DNA of 64,000 nucleotides, taken from Paracoccaceae bacterium (GTDB lineage: Bacteria > Pseudomonadota > Alphaproteobacteria > Rhodobacterales > Rhodobacteraceae). Of the stretch, positions 43,374-52,704 are shown in pieces. Location of the stretch: the NCBI GenBank assembly GCA_902635985.1, contig CACPPZ010000003.1, forward strand, positions 19,614-83,613. Reading direction: 5' to 3'. Position numbers and translations under genes: made by a program. Every line of letters starts with the position of its first letter. Within the stretch, counting starts at the first letter, position 1. The notes below the pieces were generated by a model, which made no database searches, was not told the DNA's origin, and worked only from the letters and a program-made list of their open reading frames with translations.

Positions 43374-44966
43374 TTACTTCCGCTTCGAGTTCAAAAAAGA
43401 ACCTAGTAAGAGCCCTGCAATAATTTCTACAGAGTATTTGAGTAGCTTCTGTTTGCCTACTATAATAGTTTCTTTATCTCGACTTTGAAGAATCTTCAAA
43501 AGAACATCATCGATGACGTTTTTATCTAACGCTGCCAGGTCAGTGATGATTTTTCCTGCAATTTCACCAAACTCATCCAGTAAGATAAATGGGTGTATGT
43601 CGTTAGCTCGTTTCGACCAAGTCGATTGTAGGGATGAGCTATCGATTACTAGCGCTGTGTCGAGATATTTATCAATTTTATTAACTAGGTCAGCGTCGTT
43701 GTGAATAAGCTCAGATTTAGTTGTATTGAGGATATCTTTATCAAGTTCTAGAGACTTTATTCGTTTTGAGTCGCCGTAGTAAAAATCGATAGACCAAGGT
43801 AATTTACCAGAACGGTTATTAAGTTCAAACCTGGTGCCGCTTTTGAAGCGAAGATTAGGAATAGCAAATCGAAATGATCGGTTTTCTGGGTAAGACTTTC
43901 CATCAGTATCAATTGGGGTAACCGGCGCACTTTCAAATGCCCCCTGAAAATCAAAATCCACCTCTTCGTGACTTAATAAATCGTCTAGTTTGGTTTGTTG
44001 AAATGCATTAGCTAGATAATATGTGAAAACTGGCGGGATGGCATTTCCAATCATTTTCATTTTCGCCGAGTAAGTTGGTCCAAAGAATTGATAGTTTATT
44101 GGAAAACCTTGAAGGCAGCCTCTCTCCCTGATTGTTAGTCGTCTAAAGTTCTTAGCTTCTGGGACAATTATACTTTCACGGCTCACACGGGTACATGTTG
44201 CTGTAACTGTTCGCACTGGCTTATCGAGTTGTTCTGGAAATGGCATATCATTGTAGACAGTATGATAGGTCTTTGCGTCTCGATTGAACCTAAGTTCTTC
44301 CCAGTTCAATACTGACTCTTTTTCATGGTCGGTCAAAGCGTTTGACGACAAATCGAGCGCATAATTTGGGTCAGACACCTTACTTGACGCTAAACTGTCA
44401 AGAACATCTCCTAAAGATTTTATTCGACATTTTGGTGTGTAGCTCATCAACAGTTTGGCATCAAAGTTCCCAACAATACATCGTTTTCGACGTTGGGGTA
44501 AACCAAAATCGGACATGTCAACAATGTGGATCATATCAGTGGTTATTATTTCTGAAAATTGCTCCAGAACGCCACCCGGCTGTATTTCGTTTTCAATTAC
44601 TTTCGCGACCCTTGGAACATTTTCCATTGCCCAAAACTTGGGCGTCACTGATGCTACAATATCAAGAAATTTCTTTATGTCCTGGAGACCATCCTCTAGA
44701 TCTCCAGACCCACCCCGATTGGAATAAGAAAATTGCGTACAAGGCGGGCTACCGATAACAAAATCAACGTCGTGAGGCACAGTAGAAACATCTAATTCTC
44801 GGATATCCACTTGAACTGCATCAGCTACCAAGTTTTTCTTATGAGTTGTGTTTGCAGGTTCCCACCATTCATAAGATTTGCGTATTTTGATTCCTGCTAG
44901 CTCAAAACCGAGTGACCAGCCACCAATGCCCGAATAGAAGTCAATTGCTGTAAGATCTTTGCCCAA
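43374..44966 (-). CDS. DNA (cytosine-5)-methyltransferase with C-terminal extension
   Basis: Modification enzyme of the adjacent restriction gene, forming 5-methylcytosine with SAM. The motifs are in order: I (DFYSGIGGWSLGFELAG, 9-25), IV with catalytic C76 (GSPPCTQFS), VI (ENVPR), VIII (QRRKRC), a target-recognition region, IX (RERGCLQGFP) and X (GNAIPP near 312). After about residue 330 there are some 200 more residues not expected in a minimal C5 enzyme. They begin near DFQGAFES and end in a basic, hydrophobic tail; I do not recognise them. The only reasonable start is TTG at 44966, since an in-frame stop lies a few codons upstream. Confidence 0.92.
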   Translation of the reverse strand: MGKDLTAIDFYSGIGGWSLGFELAGIKIRKSYEWWEPANTTHKKNLVADAVQVDIRELDVSTVPHDVDFVIGSPPCTQFSYSNRGGSGDLEDGLQDIKKFLDIVASVTPKFWAMENVPRVAKVIENEIQPGGVLEQFSEIITTDMIHIVDMSDFGLPQRRKRCIVGNFDAKLLMSYTPKCRIKSLGDVLDSLASSKVSDPNYALDLSSNALTDHEKESVLNWEELRFNRDAKTYHTVYNDMPFPEQLDKPVRTVTATCTRVSRESIIVPEAKNFRRLTIRERGCLQGFPINYQFFGPTYSAKMKMIGNAIPPVFTYYLANAFQQTKLDDLLSHEEVDFDFQGAFESAPVTPIDTDGKSYPENRSFRFAIPNLRFKSGTRFELNNRSGKLPWSIDFYYGDSKRIKSLELDKDILNTTKSELIHNDADLVNKIDKYLDTALVIDSSSLQSTWSKRANDIHPFILLDEFGEIAGKIITDLAALDKNVIDDVLLKILQSRDKETIIVGKQKLLKYSVEIIAGLLLGSFLNSKRK

Positions 44967-45180
44967 TAGATACTCGTTTTCTTACTGTGTATAGCGACCG
45001 TTGTAGCTGAAAATATTGAAATGGTAAAGATCCAAATAGCCTAATATTTTTGCGATTATCTTTTAAGGGATTTCTTTATAAATTGATTTTAAAATTTGGA
45101 TGATTTTTTTTAATGTGAGTATCTTATATGTTTATATTTAGATTTGAAAAAGATGTATGACCAAGGGTTAGTTTGATAAA

Positions 45181-45852
45181 TTACTCAAAAAAGGTAGCAT
45201 TTTTCCCACCCACTACTATATTAAATTCATAGCTTTGATCAATTTCCACATCTTTGGTTTCGAAGAGTTGACCTAAGTTTCGATCAAATGAATCTCCCAT
45301 CAATATCGCCATTGGATCAGAGGCATTGTTTGGTTCGTCTGGAAAGTACATTTGAGTTACTAACCGAGATGTGCCGCAGCTGATTGATAAGTGGATATGT
45401 TTTGGTCGCCATCTTCCAATATCTGGTCTCGCAAGATAAGCACCTGGGCTAATTGTCCTGAAGCAATAGCTTCCACATTCATCAGTAATTACCCGTCCCA
45501 TACCAAGGAAGTTTTCATCAATTTTCAGACCAGAATTATCCTCTACATGACGGTAACGACCGTGATGGTTGGCATTCCAAATCTCAATTAATGCACCGCG
45601 TAGTAATGTGCCATTCTCATTTCGAAGCGTGCCTTTTACTTCTATTGGTGATCCTTCGGCGCGGGGACGGTTTGGGGCTATGCGGGTAAGGTCCCATTCA
45701 TTCTGGCGGTGAATTGCGCGGGCAGGAACTACCGGTACAAAACTTTCTCTTACAGTATTTGGTATTGAGCGTAAACGTTTTCTTGGAGTACGTTGATCAG
45801 AAGTATTATCTGTTTCCCCGATTGCTAATTTCCGTCCCATGCTATTCATCAT
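45181..45852 (-). CDS. pcaH: Protocatechuate 3,4-dioxygenase beta subunit
   Basis: Intradiol ring-cleavage subunit that holds the catalytic Fe(III), opening protocatechuate to 3-carboxy-cis,cis-muconate. The 223 residues show the first Tyr ligand in GRYRHV (near 100), the second in PGAYLARP and the His pair in RWRPKHIHL. That is the full Tyr-Tyr-His-His set of beta subunits. An AGGT site precedes the double ATG. It lies 11 bases downstream of the alpha-subunit gene. No other beta-ketoadipate gene is present in the window. Confidence 0.92.
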   Translation of the reverse strand: MMNSMGRKLAIGETDNTSDQRTPRKRLRSIPNTVRESFVPVVPARAIHRQNEWDLTRIAPNRPRAEGSPIEVKGTLRNENGTLLRGALIEIWNANHHGRYRHVEDNSGLKIDENFLGMGRVITDECGSYCFRTISPGAYLARPDIGRWRPKHIHLSISCGTSRLVTQMYFPDEPNNASDPMAILMGDSFDRNLGQLFETKDVEIDQSYEFNIVVGGKNATFFE

Positions 45853-45863
45853 ACCTACCCACG

Positions 45864-46469
45864 CTAGCTTAGAAAATCTTCAAAAAAAGGAGTTTCCTGG
45901 TCGCCTGCCATGACTATATCTAATGTATAAAAATCTGTGCCGTCTGAGGAAGATTCATCAAATCTTGCAATAAGCCTTTCTCTGTCTTCATCATCTAAGG
46001 TTGTCAAAAGGGGATCTGTTTTGTTAGCTTTCTGATTAGCAAAGAAAATTTGTGTAACTATACGGTTAATGCCATCAGAAAAAATGGTTACTGTGATATT
46101 GGGAGCTCTACCCGGTGAAGCGCCGGGTAGGATAGTTCGAAAAGAATATTCGCCAGTAGTGCTGCGCAGGCGGCCATAACCATCAAACCAGGGGTCCAAA
46201 TCGGGATGGTCCTCAAAAGAAGGGTTACGATAGATTCCCTTTGCATTTGCTTGCCAGAATTCTAGTAGCACTCCATTTGCGAGATTACCGTTTCGGTCCA
46301 GTACTCTACCCCGCAAAATTATATGCTGTCCTTTAGGACCCGCAACCACACCAGAATGAATTTGTGTAAGATCTTCGTAGCTTTCATCGCTGAAATAGAT
46401 TGGGAAGTACGGTCCTGTGGTGTCTTCATTAGTTGGAAGTAGGATATTGCGTTGTTGCTTTTTTGGCAT
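45864..46469 (-). CDS. pcaG: Protocatechuate 3,4-dioxygenase alpha subunit
   Basis: Structural partner of the beta subunit, 201 residues, same intradiol fold (EDTTGPYFP..., GVLLEFWQANAKGIYRNP). The iron-binding HIH is replaced by the sequence GRAPNITVTIF, as expected for an alpha subunit that lacks iron. This tells it apart from catechol dioxygenase. It is transcribed ahead of pcaH. Confidence 0.9.
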   Translation of the reverse strand: MPKKQQRNILLPTNEDTTGPYFPIYFSDESYEDLTQIHSGVVAGPKGQHIILRGRVLDRNGNLANGVLLEFWQANAKGIYRNPSFEDHPDLDPWFDGYGRLRSTTGEYSFRTILPGASPGRAPNITVTIFSDGINRIVTQIFFANQKANKTDPLLTTLDDEDRERLIARFDESSSDGTDFYTLDIVMAGDQETPFFEDFLS

Positions 46470-46605
46470 CAGTTCTCAACCTTGGTTTTGCTTATTGTAA
46501 ACAGTAATGCAACTAGCATTATTTGAAAATATCTGTTTGCTCTCAAAGCCCTGGTTTGGATAAGTAAGCATTTGAAGTAGGCATGGTACACTTAGTATTT
46601 TCATA

Positions 46606-47964
46606 TTAGCAGTTTACCTCTGATAGAGCTGTCCAAATTGCCTTAGCAGTAGTTTTTGCAATCAAATCTATTTCGTTAATTGTAGAGTTGTAGGCTGGGG
46701 CTAACAATACATGATCGCCATTCTTACCATCTGCACACCCTTGGGCAGGGTAGCACATTAATCCAAGCTCTTGAGCATTTATTTTGATGCGCTTTGCTAA
46801 TTGCAAATCTGCAGGAAAAGGCTTCTTGGTTAATTTATCCCTGACTAGTTCAACAGTCCAAAACAATCCTCGACCACGTATGTCGCCAATATTTTCTTTT
46901 CCATCTAATTGTTTTTTAAGTTCACTAGCTAACTGATTACCGCGCATTTTGACAGTTTCTATCAGATTTTCGTCTTCAATTACTTTTTGAACTGCTAGGG
47001 CACCAGCGGTTGCAATTGAATGGGACATATATGTGTGCCCATTCCATAGTATTCCAGTACCTTCTTGAATAGCAGAAATTATGGTTTCAGCTGCCATGAC
47101 AGCTGCTATCGGCTGATAACCGGCTCCAAGTCCTTTCGCTAATGTTGTAATATCGGCAAATACCCCCTCTTGCTCTAGCGCAAAAAGACTGCCAGTCCGG
47201 CCCATACCACACATTACTTCATCAGCGATGTACAAAACACCGTGAGTATCACATATTTCCCTAATTCGTTTGAAGTATCCTGTTGGTGCTGGCTGAGAGC
47301 CCAGAGATGCACCGACTACCGGCTCGGCAACAAATGCCATTACTGTTTCAGGGCCAAGCTCACGAATTTTCTTTTCCAGTTGATTGGCCATGCGAAGCGC
47401 AAATTCGTCATTGTTCTCTTGTTCCAATTTCATTCGGTATTGGTATGCGGCTTCAATATGGTGCACGTGCATCAGCATTGGTTGAAATGGCGCGCGCCTT
47501 CCGGCGTGGCCGCCCGTAGCAAGTGCTCCAAGAGTATTACCGTGATAGGATGGGGATCTTGCAATGATATTTATCCGTCTGGTGTCGTTGCGCTCTAAAT
47601 GGAACTGTCTTGCAAGCTTTAAGGCTGCTTCCATAGCTTCTGATCCGCTACCTAAAAACATAACCCGTCCTGCGCCAACCCCAGCAGGAGCGCGTTTTAT
47701 TAAAAACTTAGCAAGTTCCTCAGTCGGCTCATTTGTGAAGGAACCAGAATGAGCAAATGCTAATTTATCAATTTGATCCTTTAATGCAGCTCGTACTTTT
47801 GCATTGTCATGACCTAAGCATGATACTGCCGCTCCACCACATGCGTCTAAGTAGCGTTTGCCATCTGCATCAATAAGGTAATTTGCTTCTACGCTTTTAA
47901 TCATTGGTAGAGTGGAGGTCAAAGACCTATGAAGCACGCTGGACATCTTAATACCATTTTGCAT
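46606..47964 (-). CDS. Class III pyridoxal-phosphate aminotransferase
   Basis: PLP-dependent fold-type I transaminase of 452 residues. The PLP Lys is in TLAKGLGAGYQP (near 283), the phosphate-binding site in GSGSEAMEAALKLAR and the Asp in YIADEVMCGMGRTG. The length and the GCADGKNGDHVLLAP C-terminus fit omega-amino-acid/beta-alanine:pyruvate-type enzymes of alphaproteobacteria. Two ATGs (47964, 47946) are possible and neither has a strong ribosome site. It is divergent from the CoA transferase operon. Confidence 0.88.
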   Translation of the reverse strand: MQNGIKMSSVLHRSLTSTLPMIKSVEANYLIDADGKRYLDACGGAAVSCLGHDNAKVRAALKDQIDKLAFAHSGSFTNEPTEELAKFLIKRAPAGVGAGRVMFLGSGSEAMEAALKLARQFHLERNDTRRINIIARSPSYHGNTLGALATGGHAGRRAPFQPMLMHVHHIEAAYQYRMKLEQENNDEFALRMANQLEKKIRELGPETVMAFVAEPVVGASLGSQPAPTGYFKRIREICDTHGVLYIADEVMCGMGRTGSLFALEQEGVFADITTLAKGLGAGYQPIAAVMAAETIISAIQEGTGILWNGHTYMSHSIATAGALAVQKVIEDENLIETVKMRGNQLASELKKQLDGKENIGDIRGRGLFWTVELVRDKLTKKPFPADLQLAKRIKINAQELGLMCYPAQGCADGKNGDHVLLAPAYNSTINEIDLIAKTTAKAIWTALSEVNC

Positions 47965-48042
47965 ATGAAATTTTGTTTTGTATACTAAACATTAGTAGAA
48001 AAATTAATAGAATTTTCAATATCCAAATATAGGAGAAGCAGT

Positions 48043-49209
48043 TTGCAAGGAGCGTTGCAGGGCATAAAAGTGATTGAGGTATCTCAAGTTCTCGCAGCAC
48101 CTTTCTGCGGTTATCAATTTTCCTTACTGGGAGCAGAAGTCATAAAAGTTGAGTTGCCTGATGCTCCAGATTGCGCAAGGAACCGCGGGCCAATGCCTGA
48201 ACTTAACAAAAATGGTCTTGGCCTCACGTATCAAGTTCAAGGTGCTAACAAGAAATCTCTTGCAATCGATTTGCGTATTAGTTCAGGGCGTGAAGCTCTT
48301 CTAAGGCTTGTAGAGAGTGCTGATGTATTTCTTGAAAATTATGCTACTGGCGTAATGGAAGAACTAGGGCTTGGGTACGATATATTGCGCGTCCGTAATC
48401 CTGGGATCGTTTATTGTTCCATGACTGGATATGGTGATAAGGGTCCAAAAGCTTCCAAAGGCGCTTACGATAATACTATTCAGGCTGCTTCCGGTATAAT
48501 CTCGCAGTCAGGCGGCACAAAGCCAGGACTATCTTTCGTTGACTATGCTGCTGGTTATTCCGCTGCATTTGCAATATCGGCAGCGTTATTACAAAAGGAT
48601 CGAATGGGAAAAGGATGCTACATAAGTGCTTCAATGCTGGAGGTTGCGCTTAGTTTAATGGCTCCGGAAGTAGTGGCAAAACAATGCTCGCCTCTAAAGG
48701 AAAAGCCTAAAGAAGCAGGTATATCTTCTTTTGATACTGCTGATGGAATTTTAATGCTTGGAGCCTTTAAGCCATCTCAATATCGCAAACTCGCGCAATG
48801 CTTACTGGAGGAGGGTTTTGGCATACCTTTGATGGCCGATATCGCCGCCTGGGACGATGTTTGGCTAAATTCTGAAAGTATTAATAAAGAACTCAAGAAT
48901 GTATTCATTCATAAATCTACAACAGAGTGGCAGAAACTACTGGATAAATGGGATATTCCGGCTGAGCCTATTTTGACCTTGGAGGAAGCGATCGAGGATG
49001 AACAAATCAAAGCTAGAGGGTATTACGCGGTCATCTCTGAAAATTCTAATATAAGTTTACCTTCTGCATCATTTCAAATGAGCGAAGGTGGGCCAGTAAT
49101 CAGCAGAGCTCCACCTGCCTTGGGTCAAGACAGTAGAGAAGTTTTAAGAGATGCCGGCTTTAATGAAAATGAAATCGATCGGCTTTTTATAGACAGGGTA
49201 GTGGAGTGA
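48043..49209 (+). CDS. Class III CoA-transferase (CaiB/BaiF family)
   Basis: Transfers CoA between carboxylic acids through an aspartyl-CoA intermediate. The 388 residues have the N-terminal VIEVSQVLAAPFCGYQFSLLGAEVIKVE, the NKKSLAIDLR strand and the catalytic Asp in GAYDNTIQAASG (near 149). It is a little shorter than formyl-CoA transferase. TTG is the start, with AGGAG 7 bases upstream. It begins an overlapping operon (TGATG with the next gene). The acid substrate is unknown. Confidence 0.9.
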   Translation: MQGALQGIKVIEVSQVLAAPFCGYQFSLLGAEVIKVELPDAPDCARNRGPMPELNKNGLGLTYQVQGANKKSLAIDLRISSGREALLRLVESADVFLENYATGVMEELGLGYDILRVRNPGIVYCSMTGYGDKGPKASKGAYDNTIQAASGIISQSGGTKPGLSFVDYAAGYSAAFAISAALLQKDRMGKGCYISASMLEVALSLMAPEVVAKQCSPLKEKPKEAGISSFDTADGILMLGAFKPSQYRKLAQCLLEEGFGIPLMADIAAWDDVWLNSESINKELKNVFIHKSTTEWQKLLDKWDIPAEPILTLEEAIEDEQIKARGYYAVISENSNISLPSASFQMSEGGPVISRAPPALGQDSREVLRDAGFNENEIDRLFIDRVVE

Positions 49210-50096
49210 TGATCGAGTTAAATGCAACTCCTTTATATACTCTTCCAGAGTCTTATCGACATCGTGGGAAACCTTCTTCCTGGGCAGAGATGACGCGTCC
49301 AGGACAAAAAATGCATTCATTTCTTGAGGCCGCATTTTTTGATGCAAACCTAAATCTCTGGCTTTCTGATGTACCCTACGGGCGCATTTTTCGAATATCA
49401 ACTGAGGGTCATTGGGAAGTTATGCATCAAATAGACGGAGAGCCACACTCGATGCGGATTACTAGGGACGGGAAACATATTGCCGTTGACTACAGGCATG
49501 GGCTTATTGAATTTACGGGGTATGATAGTTTCAAAGTTTTGAGTAATGGGATTGGTGGTCAATCATTTTTAGGTCTATCAGATATGTACCTTGCTGATGA
49601 TGAAACCTTATGGTTTACAGATAGTGGGCGCAGTTCCTATAGTAATCCAATAGGTCGTGTTTATTGTCGAAGTCCGAACGGAACCGTAAGGCTATTACTT
49701 GATTGTGTTCCATATTCAAACGGTATTTGCCTATCTCATGACGGTAACACCGTGTATGTTGCTGCTACCCGAGCAAATCAGGTTTGGCAATTTTCATCAA
49801 TGCTGCCAAAAGCTGGCCAGCCTATGGTTGGCACGTTTTTACAGCTTTCGGGTGGTTTAGGTCCGGATGGTCTAGCGACAAACTCGTTAGGTTGGTTAGC
49901 AGTGGCTCAAGCACAAGCAGGACGTTCCTATTTGTTTGATAAAGTCGGAGATATAATTGCGGAGATCAGATTGCCGACGGGACTTTGGACGACATCAGTA
50001 GCGTTTCATCCAAATGATGATCGCTTATTGTATATAATAGACGCGCAGCACGCTTCAGTTTTTTGTTGCGCAATTCCAGTTCGAGTTGGGAAATGA
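49209..50096 (+). CDS. SMP-30/gluconolactonase family beta-propeller protein
   Basis: Six-bladed metal-dependent lactonase-type protein of 295 residues. The blade pattern is visible in NLWLSDVPYGRIFRI, LGLSDMYLADDETLWFTD, PYSNGICLSHDGNTVYVA and LGPDGLATNSLGWLAVA (with the metal-ligand Asn and Asp). The ATG at 49209 overlaps the CoA-transferase stop; a GTG one codon earlier is the alternative. Such enzymes open sugar-acid lactones, which would fit the DapA-like aldolase next door. Confidence 0.88.
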   Translation: MIELNATPLYTLPESYRHRGKPSSWAEMTRPGQKMHSFLEAAFFDANLNLWLSDVPYGRIFRISTEGHWEVMHQIDGEPHSMRITRDGKHIAVDYRHGLIEFTGYDSFKVLSNGIGGQSFLGLSDMYLADDETLWFTDSGRSSYSNPIGRVYCRSPNGTVRLLLDCVPYSNGICLSHDGNTVYVAATRANQVWQFSSMLPKAGQPMVGTFLQLSGGLGPDGLATNSLGWLAVAQAQAGRSYLFDKVGDIIAEIRLPTGLWTTSVAFHPNDDRLLYIIDAQHASVFCCAIPVRVGK

Positions 50097-50992
50097 AAAA
50101 AGAGCATTTATTTGGATATGTACCGGCGATAGTAACACCTTTCGATGAAAAGGGTGAGATAATGGAAGACGCTTTCATTGATATATTTGAATTTCTGTTA
50201 GCTCGCGGTGCGACATGTGTCTGTATTGCCGGCGACAATGGAGAAAGCTGGTCCGTGTCTGCTGAGGAGCGCGGACGCCTAGTTCGCCTGGCAAAGGATA
50301 TTTCTCGGGGCCGCGTGCCAGTTATGATGGGCGTTTCTGCGCCAACAATTGAGGCCTCACTTTCTTACATAAGAGCTGCGGAAGAAAACGGTGCGGACGT
50401 TTTGCTCTCTATGCCGCAAACTTATGTCTTAAAAGCTTCAGAAGCGGAACTGATGGCCAGATTTGATAAAGTATCCGCGGCAACCAACAAGCCGCTTGTT
50501 CTTTATAATTCGCCGCGGAGAATGGGCTTCTCTCTCACTATTGATCAAACCGAAACCTTGCTGAACAATCACAATGTAATAGGGATCAAAGAGAGCCAGC
50601 GCGATTTTTTCTATCATACGCATCTACTTGAGCGGCTTGGTGATAAAATGTCGGTGATGACAGGCCCGTGTCACTATATCATGCCTGCTTTCGGTCTGGG
50701 GGCGAAAGGCTTTATTGCAACCGGTCCGGAATTTACAGACTTGCTTCCTTCAAAAATGGCATCTGTTGGGGTTGGCGAGCCAGGTGAACTATATCGTAAA
50801 ACACATTATCAGTTAACTGTGCTTTATGAGTTGTTGATGGGTACCGCAACGTGGCCAGCGTCATTTAAAGCAGCATTGAATTTAATTGGCCAGCCAGCTG
50901 GTGTTCCGCGTGACCCCGTTTCTCCTGCGACAGATGTAGATATTGATAAAATCAAGCGTTGTTTTGACAATTTAGGCATTAACTACGTATGA
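50093..50992 (+). CDS. DapA-family (dihydrodipicolinate synthase-like) lyase/aldolase
   Basis: Class I Schiff-base TIM-barrel enzyme of 299 residues. The Schiff-base Lys is in NVIGIKES (near 165), the catalytic Tyr in KPLVLYNSPRR and the substrate-carboxylate loop in AGDNGESWS (where DapA has GTTGE). The start is the ATGA overlap with the lactonase. Close relatives include keto-deoxy-sugar-acid aldolases and the pyrroline-hydroxycarboxylate deaminase of hydroxyproline catabolism. The neighbouring three-subunit dehydrogenase fits the latter, the lactonase the former. Confidence 0.85.
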   Translation: MKKEHLFGYVPAIVTPFDEKGEIMEDAFIDIFEFLLARGATCVCIAGDNGESWSVSAEERGRLVRLAKDISRGRVPVMMGVSAPTIEASLSYIRAAEENGADVLLSMPQTYVLKASEAELMARFDKVSAATNKPLVLYNSPRRMGFSLTIDQTETLLNNHNVIGIKESQRDFFYHTHLLERLGDKMSVMTGPCHYIMPAFGLGAKGFIATGPEFTDLLPSKMASVGVGEPGELYRKTHYQLTVLYELLMGTATWPASFKAALNLIGQPAGVPRDPVSPATDVDIDKIKRCFDNLGINYV

Positions 50993-51279
50993 TGCGACTT
51001 ATTCCTAATCATACCAGCCAAATTAAGCGCGCTAAAGAGATATCGTTCAGATTTGATGGCCAAACAATAAAAGCGCATCAAGGTGAGACAATACTCGTTG
51101 CGCTGATGGGAAACGGCATAAAGCATCTGCGCGATGCGCCAGTTGATGTTAAGCCACGAGGAGCTTTTTGCTGTATAGGCCTATGTCAGGAGTGCGTTGT
51201 CAAAGTTGACGGCCAATTAGTAGAAAGTTGTAGGAAAATAGCCACTGACGGACTAGTTGTCCAATCTTTGAGGCAATAG
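50989..51279 (+). CDS. (2Fe-2S)-binding small subunit, HcnA/opine-oxidase type
   Basis: A 96-residue ferredoxin-like subunit with the cluster motif in FCCIGLCQECVVKV and a last Cys in LVESCRK. This matches HcnA and the gamma subunit of D-hydroxyproline/opine dehydrogenases. It overlaps the DapA-like gene by 4 bases and precedes its flavin partner by 3 bases. Confidence 0.88.
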   Translation: MMRLIPNHTSQIKRAKEISFRFDGQTIKAHQGETILVALMGNGIKHLRDAPVDVKPRGAFCCIGLCQECVVKVDGQLVESCRKIATDGLVVQSLRQ

Positions 51280-51282
51280 ATC

Positions 51283-52704
51283 ATGATCAAGACTTGCGAT
51301 GTTGCAATAATCGGTGCAGGTCCTGCAGGAGCAAATGCGGGCATTATGGCGGCGAGCCAGGGATGCAGAACAATCATAATCGACGAACAAGCAAAGGCTG
51401 GTGGCCAGATTTGGCGTGCCAAAAGTGCAGCTATTAAATCTGCCCCAAACACGCCGGAAACGATCGATGGCGATAGACTCCGCGCATCAATAGATGCAAG
51501 CAATGTGACACACATTGCCAACGCTCGTGTGTGGCAGATTGAGCGGGAGTTAGAAAAATGGGTTCTTCGTCTCATTATTAACGGACGCTCAGAGAAGATC
51601 GTTTCAAAGGTGCTTATTCTGGCGACTGGGGCGCGAGAATATGTCCAGCCAACGCCAGGATGGACTTTGCCTGGTGTTATTGGATTGGCAGGTGCAACTG
51701 CATTGATAAAACAAGACTTGGTCATACCTGGCAAAAAAATTGTTGTTTCTGGAACAGGCCCTTTGATTTTCTACGTAGCAAGCGAGATAAGACGTCTGGG
51801 TGGGGAGGTTTCCGCGATTGTGACACCTAATAGTCCTGTTGACTGGATGTACGCAATACCTTCCATGTTCTCCCGTCCTGAGCTACTCTGGCGTGGTTTT
51901 GTTTGGGTTGCCGATCTTTTGCTGTCCGGTACTCCGATCTTTTGGCGCAATGTCATTAAACAAATTGATGGAGAAACCAAAGTTCAGTCGGTCACAGTCA
52001 GCAAGGTCAATAATGATTGGTCACCGCTAGATCAAAAACGTTTGATAGAAGCAGACAGTGTTTGCATCGGTTATGGTTTGCAAGCCGCAACTGAGACCTC
52101 CCAACTTTCAGGTATCGACCTAAAACACCAACCCGAACTTGGTGGATGGGTTCCAGAAGTTTGGGAAAATGGTGAGACGGCGATTGATGGCCTTTTCGTT
52201 TGTGGTGATGGAACTGGTATCAGAGGTGCAGCTGCTGCAGAAATTCATGGAAAATTAGTAGGACTTTCAGCTGCTGAGATTATAACCTCTAACGTTAATT
52301 TTCCAAGATCTGCTTTGTTGACCAGTTTTAGGCGGGCTTCAAGGTTCGGAATGGCTATGACTGCGCTAAGCATTCCTCGAAAAGGCCTTCAGAAATTGAC
52401 AACGGACAAGACAATAATGTGCAGATGTGAGAGCCTGAGACGCTGTGATATTGAACATCAGATGGAAGCAGGCGCAGCTACAATCAATGCAATTAAATCT
52501 GGATCAAGAGCTGGAATGGGGCCTTGTGGTGGAAAATACTGTCAGACAGCTATAGCCAAATTAATTGCTGAAAAGGAACACCGAACTGAAGCGGAGATTA
52601 TTCCACCCACTCCAAGACCTCCGTTGCGGCCTGTTCCTGCATCTGAGCTTTCGGGCGAGTTCGAGTATACAGATTTACCAATACCGAAACCTGCTCCGCT
52701 ATGA
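51283..52704 (+). CDS. FAD/NAD(P)-binding and BFD-like [2Fe-2S] subunit, HcnB/OoxA type
   Basis: A 473-residue flavoprotein subunit. The N-terminal Rossmann motif is GAGPAGANAG (11-20), a second dinucleotide region contains VSGTGPL, and a C-terminal BFD-like domain has MCRCESLRRCDIE and MGPCGGKYCQ. This is the alpha-subunit plan of HcnABC, octopine/nopaline oxidase and D-hydroxyproline dehydrogenase. It overlaps the next gene by 4 bases. Confidence 0.88.
   Translation: MIKTCDVAIIGAGPAGANAGIMAASQGCRTIIIDEQAKAGGQIWRAKSAAIKSAPNTPETIDGDRLRASIDASNVTHIANARVWQIERELEKWVLRLIINGRSEKIVSKVLILATGAREYVQPTPGWTLPGVIGLAGATALIKQDLVIPGKKIVVSGTGPLIFYVASEIRRLGGEVSAIVTPNSPVDWMYAIPSMFSRPELLWRGFVWVADLLLSGTPIFWRNVIKQIDGETKVQSVTVSKVNNDWSPLDQKRLIEADSVCIGYGLQAATETSQLSGIDLKHQPELGGWVPEVWENGETAIDGLFVCGDGTGIRGAAAAEIHGKLVGLSAAEIITSNVNFPRSALLTSFRRASRFGMAMTALSIPRKGLQKLTTDKTIMCRCESLRRCDIEHQMEAGAATINAIKSGSRAGMGPCGGKYCQTAIAKLIAEKEHRTEAEIIPPTPRPPLRPVPASELSGEFEYTDLPIPKPAPL

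Noticed and set aside
44967-45180. Search for a right attachment site (copy of the tRNA-Met 3' end)
   Set aside because: No convincing repeat of the tRNA end was found by eye in this gap, so no att site is called.
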